Below are positions 1 through 8,584 of a stretch of DNA of 64,000 bases, piece by piece (position 1 is the stretch's first letter; each line of letters starts with the position of its first letter). The position numbers and the translations under genes were made by a program. Below the pieces are notes generated by a model. The model ran no database searches and was not told where the DNA came from. It was given only the letters and a program-made list of their open reading frames with translations. Origin of the DNA: Phycisphaerae bacterium (GTDB lineage: Bacteria > Planctomycetota > Phycisphaerae > UBA1845 > UTPLA1); contig DATEMU010000015.1 of NCBI GenBank assembly GCA_035275405.1, positions 310,001 through 374,000 of the forward strand, read 5' to 3'.

Positions 1-36
1 CGGTTCCGTGCATCGGGACCCCTGAGGGTCGAAAGA

Positions 37-2130
37 ATGTTGTTTCGATGGTGGCGAGAAGTCTCGATGTGGGCGGCTGTTCTTGGTCTGGCGGCGCTGA
101 CCGCCGGAATCTGCGTGGCCGGGCCGATTACCGAAACCGATACGCCCACGAAGTCAACGACTACGAAATCCAAATCGGCGGGCGGGGACGAGAAGAACGA
201 GGTCGCTCCGCAGGTCGAGGTCTATATCCCATCCGTCGCGCGGCTGGCGGTGGAGATTCAGCGGTCACGCACGGCACAATTGTATCGCGCGCTGTCCGCG
301 CTGGTGCCGATGCCGGTGGATGAGACCGGGGAGGGATTCGATCCGCAGGCCGTGCTCGCCCTCGTGAAAAAGACCATGGCGTGGACCGATACGTCGGTCT
401 CTTTCTTCACGTATACGCAAGATCGGGAGGGACGACCGCGGTGGATTGTCCGGCTGGACTGGCCGCTGGACGATCTGCGGCGTCGTGTAGGCGAGATTCT
501 CAACGATGAGGCGGCGAAGAAGATCCTCAAGGACATCGAACTCAAGCAACAGAAAGACGGGTCGTACCAGATCGAGTCGCCTGACACGGTCCTTGCCATT
601 TTGCGAAAGACGGAAGGCGGATCGATCGTGGCATCGACCGCCGGGCTGGAACCACCGGAGCGGGCGTTCGGTCAGAAGCCGGAAGGCAAGAAAAAGTCGA
701 AATCGTCCCTGGTTTACTGCCTGCTCAATCTTGCAGGAGAAGACGAGGAGCAGGGCAACTCGATGTTTTCGCAAATCGCGGGGGTCAGTGATATCCGCTA
801 TGCCGCCTCGGTCGGCGAGGATGGGCTGTGGAACGAGCGATTCAATATCCGCTGGAATCCGTTCGTCGGAATGGCGCTCAAGACGATGTTCAAAAAGGCC
901 GGCGCGTCCTTTCAATGCCCCAAAGAGGCGTTTGCCGTGGCGGCCATTCATCTGGGAATGGCGGAGGGCATGGCGGACGGGCTGACGGGTTTGCCTACCG
1001 GCACCATTGGTTCGCGGGCCGACGGGGAATTTGCCATCGCCGTCGTGCCGGGCGGGGGCTTTTTGCCGATCCCGGATCTTTTCTATCAGTTCCACGTGCG
1101 GGGCGAGGACAAGATCGTCGAGGCGATCCGCAAGGCGATGCGCAAGGATGCCAAAAAGCGCAAAGAGGACGATCGACTTCCGGCCTGGCGCGAAGAGAAG
1201 GTGGGCGATCGCGTCGTGTTTTGGCAGGACCCTTCGGTGGACCGCGGCGGCGGACTGTCGCTGATGAACTACCGCACCGTGGTGTTCTTCGGGAAAAAGA
1301 ACAAGGACGCAGACGACGAGAGCGGCAGTCAGTTGATCGTGGCACAGACGTCGAACTGGGCGGAGGATGCGGTGGGGCGTTGGGACGAATTGTCGGCGCG
1401 GGAGAGTCTACGGATGCGCGTGCCGACCTCCGACAAGGTGCATTGGCAGGCGGTCATTCATTGGAAGGAAATCTACGAACTTGTTTCTCCTTACCTGACG
1501 CTTGCGGCCGGCATGGGATCGGAGGTTGCGGCGGCGCCGGACGCGGAGGAACTGGGCGACGCGCTGGCGGATTCGACGATTAACATTCAGATTCTCTACG
1601 CGGGCCTGGATGCGCGGCATACGGGGCCTTTGCCTTTTGGGGCGGCGTATGTGCCTGCCGTCGCGGCCATGTCTTTGTCTGAGACATCGGGCGGCGGCAC
1701 GGAGGCGGACCGCGAGCGGATCGCGTGCCGCAATCTGCGTGTGTTGCACCACCACGCCAAGTTATTCAAGAAGGACTATGGGCGGTGGCCGGCGACGGTC
1801 GCGGAACTGGACGGCTACGTCGACTTTTCATCGCATCCGTACTTGCTATCGCTCCAGCCCAAGGATGACGGGTTCCTGGGGGGGTTCGTGGCGATCTTCA
1901 AGACCGGTGCGAAGAAAAAAGCGAGCGAGGATGCGGATGAAGAGGAAAGCGACATCAATGATTCGTTGTATGAGATCGACTGGTCGGAGCATGATTGGAA
2001 GCTGCGGCTGCGGGCCGATGAGTTCGTGAATTACGCGACGATTTATGTGGATGCGGAGGGGGAGATCCACCGGGTGGAGAAGAAAGAAAAGAAGAGTAAA
2101 AAGACCAAGAACAAGCTGGCGAAGGGCTGA
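37..2130 (+). CDS. Exported protein of unknown function upstream of sppA
   Basis: 697 aa. The N-terminus has a charged start and a hydrophobic run (about residues 10-29, ending near CVAGP), which reads as a signal peptide. A Lys/Thr-rich linker follows (about 35-55). The body has no motif I recognise, and the C-terminus is a Lys-rich tail preceded by an acidic patch (about 625-640). An alternative ATG lies at 67, but the upstream start keeps the positive n-region and has a GAGGG-like ribosome site. The stop is 44 nt before sppA on the same strand, so the two are probably co-transcribed, which suggests an envelope role. Function is not assigned. Confidence 0.75.
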   Translation: MLFRWWREVSMWAAVLGLAALTAGICVAGPITETDTPTKSTTTKSKSAGGDEKNEVAPQVEVYIPSVARLAVEIQRSRTAQLYRALSALVPMPVDETGEGFDPQAVLALVKKTMAWTDTSVSFFTYTQDREGRPRWIVRLDWPLDDLRRRVGEILNDEAAKKILKDIELKQQKDGSYQIESPDTVLAILRKTEGGSIVASTAGLEPPERAFGQKPEGKKKSKSSLVYCLLNLAGEDEEQGNSMFSQIAGVSDIRYAASVGEDGLWNERFNIRWNPFVGMALKTMFKKAGASFQCPKEAFAVAAIHLGMAEGMADGLTGLPTGTIGSRADGEFAIAVVPGGGFLPIPDLFYQFHVRGEDKIVEAIRKAMRKDAKKRKEDDRLPAWREEKVGDRVVFWQDPSVDRGGGLSLMNYRTVVFFGKKNKDADDESGSQLIVAQTSNWAEDAVGRWDELSARESLRMRVPTSDKVHWQAVIHWKEIYELVSPYLTLAAGMGSEVAAAPDAEELGDALADSTINIQILYAGLDARHTGPLPFGAAYVPAVAAMSLSETSGGGTEADRERIACRNLRVLHHHAKLFKKDYGRWPATVAELDGYVDFSSHPYLLSLQPKDDGFLGGFVAIFKTGAKKKASEDADEEESDINDSLYEIDWSEHDWKLRLRADEFVNYATIYVDAEGEIHRVEKKEKKSKKTKNKLAKG

Positions 2131-2174
2131 TGCGCCTTTCGCCATTGGACTGTTGAGATTCAAGGAGTGTTGCC

Positions 2175-4241
2175 ATGCGTCGTAATCTGATTGCGTTCTT
2201 TGCCGCGATGTTTGCGTTGTCGTTGTTTGCCGCGATGCCGGCGAAGTCGTGGGCCGGGCGATGGGATGAACCCAAGAAGGAGAAGAACAAGGAGGACGAG
2301 GATTCAGCCAAGGAGTCCGACGATGACGAGGCGGAGGAGGCCGACGAGGACGAGGATCAATCGGCCGACAAGGATGAGGCGGACGACTCGGACGAGGACG
2401 ACGACCAGGATGCTGCGGACGACGACGAAGATGATGCCGCCGAAGTCAAGGAAAAGTCCACCGAGAAGTCCAAGGAAGAGAAGAAGCCCAGCCCGATCAA
2501 GAAGCTGCTCGAGGTCAAACTCGACCAAAACCTGATCGCGGCGCGAGCACTGAATATCCCGCTGCCCGGCAAGACGCGGACGGTTCGGGACCTGGTGACG
2601 CGGTTTGAGAAATGGGGCAAGGATGACGAGATCGGGGCGGTGATACTGAATCTCGACGGAGTGTATCTGTCCATACCCGACGTGGAGGAGTTGCGGGCGG
2701 CGGTCCTTGAATTACGCAAGGGCGGCAAGAAGGTCGTTTCCTTTTTGAACACGGGCGCGCCGAACGATTACCTGCTCGCCTGTGCGACGGACGAGATTGC
2801 GGCTGCGCCGACCGGCAGCCTGACGATCCCGGGCCTGGGCCGATTGTTTCCGTACATGCGGGGCATGTACCAGATGCAGGGGATCGAGTTCGACGTGATC
2901 ACGGCCGGACGGTTCAAGTACCCCGGTTTCATGACCCAGCGCGAGCCGAACAAATACTTCCACGAGGAATTCAATGCGATCCTGGACAGTTGGTTCGGGG
3001 ATTACGTGAAGTTCATCGCGGAGGGGCGGAAGCTGGATGAAGAGAAGGTGAAAGAGGCCATCGATCTGGCGCTCATGAATGCGCAGGAAGCCAAGAACCG
3101 CGGGTTGATCGATGTGATCGCATATTACGACGAGTATCACGAGCGCGTGGCCAAGCGGATGAAGTACAAGAAGTCGAGCGAATTCGATTCGGATTTTTCG
3201 AAGGTCACGTCGTTCCAGGATTTGCTGACGGCGTGGCAGAAGAAGGTCAAGGAGGCGCAGGAGAGTTACAAGCAGGTGGGGCCGAAGATCGCGATCCTGA
3301 ATGCCCGGGGGCCGATCATTGATGTCAGCCTCGGGTCGTCGTATTCGTCCATGTTGATCATGCGGGATGAGTTCGTGAAGACGATCGAGGAAATCCGCAA
3401 GAACAAGACGATCCGGGCGGTGGTGCTGCGGATCGACAGCCCCGGCGGCAGCGGCTACGCGTCGGATGTCATCTGGCGGAAGCTGCGGGAATTGGACGAG
3501 GAAAAGCCGGTCGTTGTGAGCATGGGCAGCGTGGCGGGCAGCGGCGGGTATTACATTGCCTGTCCGGCACGGTTGATCTATGCGGAGCCCACGACGATCA
3601 CGGGATCGATCGGGGTCCTGGGTATCCTGCCGAACCAGGCCTCCGCGCTGAGCCGGTCGGACATCAACATCGACGAGATGAAGCGCGGGCAGCGGGCGAC
3701 ACTCGGATCGGGCCACTGCGACCTGAAACCGGAGGACCGCGAGCTGATTCAGAAATACATGCTCGATTTTTATGAGATCTTCCTGGATCGCGTCGCGGCG
3801 ACGCGGAAGATGCCGAAGAACGAGGTACGCAAGATCGCGGAAGGCCGCATTTACACGGGGCGGCAGGCGCTGGAGATCGGTCTGGTCGATCGACTGGGCG
3901 GGCTCAAGGATGCGATTGCGGCGGTGCGAGAGATGGCAGACATTCCGCCGAGCGCGGAGATCAAGCTCGTCGAGTATCCCAAGCCGGCGACGTTTGGTGA
4001 GTTTGTCGAGGGGATTTTCGGGGCTTCGACCATGATGGAAATAATGAGCCAGACACAGATGTCCGTGCCGACGGTTACATTTGACACGCAGTTGCGCTTC
4101 TTCGCGCGGCGGATAGAGCCCTTGTGCTGGATGGCGATTCCTGAACTGGATGACGTGTTACAGCGCTCCAACCCGCGGGACGCGTCGCTGGATTTGCTCG
4201 GGCTGCCGAAGGCAGAGCCGCGGCTGCTGCCAGCGCCATAG
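2175..4241 (+). CDS. sppA: Signal peptide peptidase SppA, long (67K-type) form
   Basis: 688 aa membrane-associated serine protease that degrades cleaved signal peptides. AAGGAG lies just before the ATG. Residues 1-27 are a signal/anchor. Residues 30-105 are an extreme Asp/Glu/Lys-rich low-complexity linker. Two tandem SppA domains follow. The first holds the region of the general-base Lys (TAGRFKYPG, about 255), and the second carries the nucleophile-Ser motif GSVAGSGGYY (about 451-460) and the DSPGGSG segment (about 420). Tandem domains with Lys in the first and Ser in the second match the E. coli-type enzyme. The acidic linker is not part of the family core. A strong terminator follows at 4271. 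Confidence 0.95.
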   Translation: MRRNLIAFFAAMFALSLFAAMPAKSWAGRWDEPKKEKNKEDEDSAKESDDDEAEEADEDEDQSADKDEADDSDEDDDQDAADDDEDDAAEVKEKSTEKSKEEKKPSPIKKLLEVKLDQNLIAARALNIPLPGKTRTVRDLVTRFEKWGKDDEIGAVILNLDGVYLSIPDVEELRAAVLELRKGGKKVVSFLNTGAPNDYLLACATDEIAAAPTGSLTIPGLGRLFPYMRGMYQMQGIEFDVITAGRFKYPGFMTQREPNKYFHEEFNAILDSWFGDYVKFIAEGRKLDEEKVKEAIDLALMNAQEAKNRGLIDVIAYYDEYHERVAKRMKYKKSSEFDSDFSKVTSFQDLLTAWQKKVKEAQESYKQVGPKIAILNARGPIIDVSLGSSYSSMLIMRDEFVKTIEEIRKNKTIRAVVLRIDSPGGSGYASDVIWRKLRELDEEKPVVVSMGSVAGSGGYYIACPARLIYAEPTTITGSIGVLGILPNQASALSRSDINIDEMKRGQRATLGSGHCDLKPEDRELIQKYMLDFYEIFLDRVAATRKMPKNEVRKIAEGRIYTGRQALEIGLVDRLGGLKDAIAAVREMADIPPSAEIKLVEYPKPATFGEFVEGIFGASTMMEIMSQTQMSVPTVTFDTQLRFFARRIEPLCWMAIPELDDVLQRSNPRDASLDLLGLPKAEPRLLPAP

Positions 4242-4270
4242 AGGGCGGGTTGTTATCGAGGTTTTCAAAA

Positions 4271-4307
4271 GGCCCGGTGGCTCAAATGGCTGCCGGGCCT
4301 TTTTTTG
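4271..4307 (+). terminator. Rho-independent terminator after sppA
   Basis: GGCCCGG (4271-4277) pairs perfectly with CCGGGCC (4293-4299) and is followed directly by an 8-T run. It lies 30 nt after the sppA stop. Confidence 0.9.
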
Positions 4308-4358
4308 TCATTTGCAATTGGGCAATGCGATGGGTGGAACGCTCGGACTCCACCAATG

Positions 4359-4450
4359 CCGGCTGAAGCCGGTTGAAAAACAAAAAAATTGAGGTGCCGG
4401 CTCCCACCAGCTAAAGCTGGTGGCAAAAACTGACTGGTTAAAGCCGGTCA
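4359..4450. repeat. Cluster of three short hairpins with TRAA loops
   Basis: Three inverted repeats lie within 92 nt: CCGGC-TGAA-GCCGG (4359-4372), CCACCAGC-TAAA-GCTGGTGG (4404-4423) and TGACTGG...CCGGTCA around TTAAAG (4431-4450, one T-G pair). The stems differ but the purine-rich tetraloop is kept. They sit between convergent sppA and the epimerase gene. They look like copies of a dispersed palindrome family and could also act as bidirectional 3' ends. Confidence 0.75.
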
Positions 4451-4507
4451 ATGACGACGGAACGCCTATGGAGGCGAGCATGCCTGCCTGCTGCCTTGAT
4501 TCGCTTG

Positions 4508-5686
4508 TTACCTCCAACCCTTCTGAAGGAGCGGATGGCGATCGGGCAGCGTTTTCAGGACATCCAAGATGCGCTCGGCGGCGCGACCGTCGCCGTAGGG
4601 ATTGACGAGATCAGCGAGGGTAGAACGAAAGGCGGGAGAGATGACCTTGGCGATTGCGCGCTCGATCCCTTTTGCGTTGGTCTCCGTGTGAATGACGTTT
4701 TTGGGGAATATGCGGCCACGTTGGCGGTCGCCGATGTTGACAACGGGCAGGCGGAAGGAGGCGGCTTCGAGGAGACCGGCGCTCGAATTGCCGACCAGTG
4801 CGACGGCATGGGAGAGGCAAGTCCAAAATTCATCTTGCGACAGGGAGGGCGTGCAGGCGCGACGCGGGCGCGCGGCGGCGAAGTGGCGCAGACGGGTTTG
4901 AAACGCGGCGTGGCCGACGTCAGCGTTGGGTCCGATCATCAAGAGGTTGATGTCGAGTTTGTCGAATGCTACGAGCAGTTCGTTGATCTGTTGGTCCGGC
5001 GGCACGGGTGAGAGCGTTTCGGGATGGAAGGCTACGACGACGGTCGGCTGGGTCACGTCAAGCCCGAGGCGCGAGGAGAGGGCGTCGGCGGGGAGGGGTT
5101 TGAAGGTGCGCATCGCGTCGAGGGCCAGGGCACCGACGACGTGGATGCGCCAGGGCTCTTCGCCCATCGCCTCGATTTGGCGGGCATGTTCGGGCAGGGC
5201 GGGGAAGTGAAGGTGCGACAATTTCGTGATCGCGTGGCGGCATTGTTCGTCGTAAGCGCCGAGGGTGGCGTCGCCGCCGTGCAGGTGGGCGATGGGGACC
5301 TTGTGAATGAGCGCCGCCAAGGCCGCCGCGAGCATCTCCGTGCGATCGCCGAGGACGAAGACGAGGTCCGGCTGGTGTTTGTCGATTGCACTCGAAAAGG
5401 CGATCACGGCCTGACCGGCCGTACGGGCAACGTCGGCCGGCGATTCTCCCGGGACGAAATGCTCGACCGGGACCAGTTGCAGTCTTGCGTGTTGTGGGAG
5501 ATGGCCGGAAGTGCTGCCGAATTCGGCGGATTGGTGATTGCCACCTACCAGGCCGATCGTCTGGCCGTGAAATTCGTTTGTCAGGGCGCTGAGGAGCGGT
5601 CGATAGATGCCGGCGTCGGCGCGGCTGGTGGTGATGACGGCGATGGAGTTGAGCCAGGGGGTCGGGAAAGGAACGTCGCGGTTCAC
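4508..5686 (-). CDS. neuC: UDP-N-acetylglucosamine 2-epimerase (hydrolysing), NeuC-like
   Basis: 392 aa. The family converts UDP-GlcNAc (or a diacetylated variant) to the free 2-epimeric sugar for sialic or related nonulosonic acid synthesis. Visible signature segments are TTSRADAGIYRPLL (about 19-32), LGDRTEML, the HLHGGDATLGAYDEQ block typical of the hydrolysing branch, and the C-terminal NSSAGLLEAASFRLP...NIGDRQRGRI block that contacts the nucleotide. The start is GTG at 5686 and overlaps the TGA of the preceding gene (GTGA), so translation is probably coupled. No other sugar-pathway gene lies in the window, so the final product is inferred only. Confidence 0.88.
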   Translation of the reverse strand: MNRDVPFPTPWLNSIAVITTSRADAGIYRPLLSALTNEFHGQTIGLVGGNHQSAEFGSTSGHLPQHARLQLVPVEHFVPGESPADVARTAGQAVIAFSSAIDKHQPDLVFVLGDRTEMLAAALAALIHKVPIAHLHGGDATLGAYDEQCRHAITKLSHLHFPALPEHARQIEAMGEEPWRIHVVGALALDAMRTFKPLPADALSSRLGLDVTQPTVVVAFHPETLSPVPPDQQINELLVAFDKLDINLLMIGPNADVGHAAFQTRLRHFAAARPRRACTPSLSQDEFWTCLSHAVALVGNSSAGLLEAASFRLPVVNIGDRQRGRIFPKNVIHTETNAKGIERAIAKVISPAFRSTLADLVNPYGDGRAAERILDVLKTLPDRHPLLQKGWR

Positions 5687-6885
5687 TCCATGCGGACGCG
5701 CGCCGGCGGAGCGGTGGGGTTGTTGGCCAGTTCCTCGAGCCGTCGAAGCTGCAATCGCAAGGCCTCCGCCTGGGGAGAGTCGGGGAATCTTTCAATCACG
5801 CGCCGGGCAAGTTCGGCGGCCTCTATATATCGACCGTGGCGGACAAGGTCCATGATTTCCGCTTCGAGCTGCTGGCGTCGCTCGATGTCGGCGTTGTTTT
5901 CCAGGGTGGGAATTTGCAGGAGGATGGCCTCGGAGTCGGGGCAGCCGGGGAAGCGCTCGACGAAGGTGCGGGCGGCGGCGAGGGCTTCTTCCCAGCGGCG
6001 TCGGCTGACGAAACGCTGAATCTCCGCGGACATTCGGCGGCGCTGTTCCTCCTGGAAAATGCCGTGCTCGCGCTCGATGCGGATGAGGAGATTGCGGGCG
6101 TCGGCCGAGTCGGGGTGGCGCTGCTGGAGCTGCTGGGCCAGATGGCGGGCGCGCTGCCAGGCGGAGATGCTGATCAAGTCGTCGACCTGCTTGGCGACCG
6201 AGCCGACGTCTTCTGCTTCGTGCTGCTCGCGCGAGGATTCAAGCTGCTCGGCAATTCGGTCGGCGCGGGGATCGGCAGGGTACTTGGCATGAACGGCCTC
6301 GGCCAACTGGCGGGCGCGGGCATAATCGCCTGCGGCGAGGTGCGCTGAGACGCCTCTCTCGGCCTGGTCCAGTTCCTGTTCCGCCGTCTGTTGGCGTTTT
6401 TCCTGGCGCTCGGCTTCCGTGAGCAGGCTGTTATCGCGGATGTCCTCGAGAAGGCGCACGATTTCCTGCCACGGGGGCGGGGGAATCCTGGCGGCGACGT
6501 CGGATTCCGAGGTGAGTTCCACGATGGTCTCGTCGCCAGGGGAAGGCGGCTGCGGGGCGGTTGCGGGAGGCGCGGGGGCCGGACCGATTTCGTATTGATA
6601 TCGTTCGACGCGCACCAGGGCGGAATGCAAATCTCGCAGGACGCGCAATATGAGAGAGATCCCGATGAGAAGGCCCGCGGAGGCCAGACCGATGGCGAGA
6701 TAAAGCGAGAGGATGGCGAGGTCGACGGCCACGTGTGATGGCGAGGAGGCCGTCGGCGCGAACATTCTCAGAACTCCGGCGACGACGAGCAGCGCCAGCG
6801 TGGCCATCCCCAGCCCGGTGAGCAGGGGGTAGCCGTAGAGGCGAGAGATCAGCCCGTTTTTTGATGTATCCGGGGGTTCTTTCAT
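5683..6885 (-). CDS. Membrane-anchored TPR-like / coiled-coil protein
   Basis: 400 aa when started at the ATG at 6885. The open frame runs further upstream, but that part overlaps aroA and looks non-coding. Two hydrophobic segments (about residues 18-42 and 55-80) are followed by a Pro-rich linker. A long helical region then carries repeated units of the kind 'ARxLAxxxxxxxPxSxxA', resembling TPR or BamD-like helical repeats, with four or five copies between about 185 and 385. It probably serves as a scaffold on one face of the membrane. It is translationally coupled to the NeuC-like gene and divergent from aroA. Confidence 0.75.
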   Translation of the reverse strand: MKEPPDTSKNGLISRLYGYPLLTGLGMATLALLVVAGVLRMFAPTASSPSHVAVDLAILSLYLAIGLASAGLLIGISLILRVLRDLHSALVRVERYQYEIGPAPAPPATAPQPPSPGDETIVELTSESDVAARIPPPPWQEIVRLLEDIRDNSLLTEAERQEKRQQTAEQELDQAERGVSAHLAAGDYARARQLAEAVHAKYPADPRADRIAEQLESSREQHEAEDVGSVAKQVDDLISISAWQRARHLAQQLQQRHPDSADARNLLIRIEREHGIFQEEQRRRMSAEIQRFVSRRRWEEALAAARTFVERFPGCPDSEAILLQIPTLENNADIERRQQLEAEIMDLVRHGRYIEAAELARRVIERFPDSPQAEALRLQLRRLEELANNPTAPPARVRME

Positions 6886-7035
6886 GGCAGGTCTGGTAAC
6901 GAGGTCGGCCGCGGCGGGAGCACGGGTTATCGTCGAGGCCCCGACCCACTGAATGTTATACGGGCGGGCGGGCGAATCAAGCGGGCCCGGGTATCGGTTT
7001 GATGCGTGGAAACCCGCCGATGACGGCTGCTCCAC

Positions 7036-8364
7036 ATGCGAGAGCTGCGCGCATCCAGTAGCATGACGGCGATGGCTCCGCAACGCGAGATCATGATTCG
7101 TCCCCTGGGGCGACCCGTCGATCGAACGGTGCGGCTTCCCGGCAGCAAGAGTCTGACGAATCGGGCGCTTCTCGTCGCGGCGATGGCTCGGGGTCGGTCG
7201 GAACTGGACGGCGTCCTCCAGGCTGAAGATACGGAACTCATGGCGGACGCTCTGGCTGGTTTGGGCGTCCCGGTGTTGATACAGCGGAGCGCACAGCGCG
7301 CGGCGGTGGAGGGCCGCGGCGGACATTGGCCGAATACCGAGGCCAATATTGAATGCGGCAACGCGGGGACGGTGATCCGGTTCGTGACGGCGGCGTGCGC
7401 GGCGGGGCAGGGCGACTATGTGCTCGACGGCAGCGTAAGAATGCGACAGCGGCCGATCGGCGCGCTGGTCGATGCGTTGCGCGATTTAGGCGCGCAGATT
7501 GGATATGGGGAGCGCGAGGGATACTGCCCGCTACAGGTGCGGGCGCGCGGCTTGCGCGGGGGGACGGTGGTCTTTGATCGGCCGGTCTCCAGTCAGTATG
7601 TGTCGGCGCTGTTGATGGCCGCGCCGCTGGCAGCCAATGATGTCATGATCTCGGTGGAGGGGGCGCTGCCGAGCGATCCATACGTGCGGATGACGCTCGG
7701 GGTGATGGAGGCGTTCGGCGTATCGGTCGTGGAAGATCAGATGCGGCGGTTTGTGGTGCCCGCACCGCAGGTCTACTCCGCTACGCACTATGCGATCGAG
7801 CCCGACGCCTCGGCGGCTTCGTACTTCTTTGCGGCCGCGGCGTTGACGGGCGGAAGGGTAACCATTGAAGGGTTGGGGTCCGGGAGCGTGCAGGGCGATA
7901 TCGGGTTTGTGAATCTGCTGGAGCGGATGGGATGCCGCGTGGCGATGGAATCACAACAGACGACCGTCTGGGGGACGAGGGAAGGGTCCCTTGCGGGGAT
8001 TGACGCCGATCTGGGGGCGATGCCCGACGTAGCGCCGACGCTGGCTGTGGTGGCGGCGTTTGCCGCAGGACCGACACGAATAAGAAACGTCGCCAATCTG
8101 CGGATCAAGGAGAGCGATCGGTTGGCGGCGCTGGCGACGGAACTGGGCCATTTAGGAGTTCCCACAGAGCTGCACGACGATGGGATTACGGTGGCTCCGG
8201 TGACTCGTCCGGTGGCGGGGAAGATCGATACGTACGGAGATCATCGCATCGCCATGAGTTTCGCGTTGGCGGGGTTGAGGATCGATGGCGTGGTCATCCG
8301 TGATCCGTCGTGTGTCAACAAGACGTTTCCGGAGTTTTTTGGGCGGTTGGCAGAATTGGGATAA
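7036..8364 (+). CDS. aroA: 3-phosphoshikimate 1-carboxyvinyltransferase (EPSP synthase)
   Basis: 442 aa from the first ATG. It joins PEP to shikimate 3-phosphate in chorismate synthesis. The signature LPGSKSLTNRALLVAAM is near residue 35, followed by GNAGTVIRFVTA, the RMRQRPIGAL segment, LRIKESDRL, YGDHRIAMSFALAG and a C-terminal DPSCVNKTFPEFF. All are standard for the two-domain inside-out barrel enzyme, and the length is normal. The exact start is uncertain. ATGs at 7063, 7072 and 7093 are in frame, and the family usually starts just before 'IRPLGRP', so 7072 or 7093 may be the true start. Confidence 0.95.
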   Translation: MRELRASSSMTAMAPQREIMIRPLGRPVDRTVRLPGSKSLTNRALLVAAMARGRSELDGVLQAEDTELMADALAGLGVPVLIQRSAQRAAVEGRGGHWPNTEANIECGNAGTVIRFVTAACAAGQGDYVLDGSVRMRQRPIGALVDALRDLGAQIGYGEREGYCPLQVRARGLRGGTVVFDRPVSSQYVSALLMAAPLAANDVMISVEGALPSDPYVRMTLGVMEAFGVSVVEDQMRRFVVPAPQVYSATHYAIEPDASAASYFFAAAALTGGRVTIEGLGSGSVQGDIGFVNLLERMGCRVAMESQQTTVWGTREGSLAGIDADLGAMPDVAPTLAVVAAFAAGPTRIRNVANLRIKESDRLAALATELGHLGVPTELHDDGITVAPVTRPVAGKIDTYGDHRIAMSFALAGLRIDGVVIRDPSCVNKTFPEFFGRLAELG

Positions 8365-8433
8365 CCAGGGGGCGGTGCGGAAAAAAAATGAGGCGCAACG
8401 AACGGATGAGCGGCAACCCTTCCGCTACTTTAA

Positions 8434-8452
8434 ACTGCGAATCATTCGCAGT
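8434..8452. repeat. Perfect palindrome in the aroA downstream gap
   Basis: ACTGCGAATCATTCGCAGT is a perfect inverted repeat with 9-nt arms and a one-base centre, in the 220-nt gap between convergent genes. There is no T-tract, so it may be a shared 3'-end structure or a protein-binding site. Nothing else is recognised in 8365-8584. Confidence 0.55.
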
Positions 8453-8584
8453 AGCACGCATGGGTGCTCGTCGACAGGTTGCGAAAACGCGCCGGGTGGC
8501 GAGTTCTCTTCGCAACAGTCGCTCGCTGCGCCTAATGATGTATAGCACAAGAAATCGAAAAATGCAAGGAGATTCAGCGGTCCG

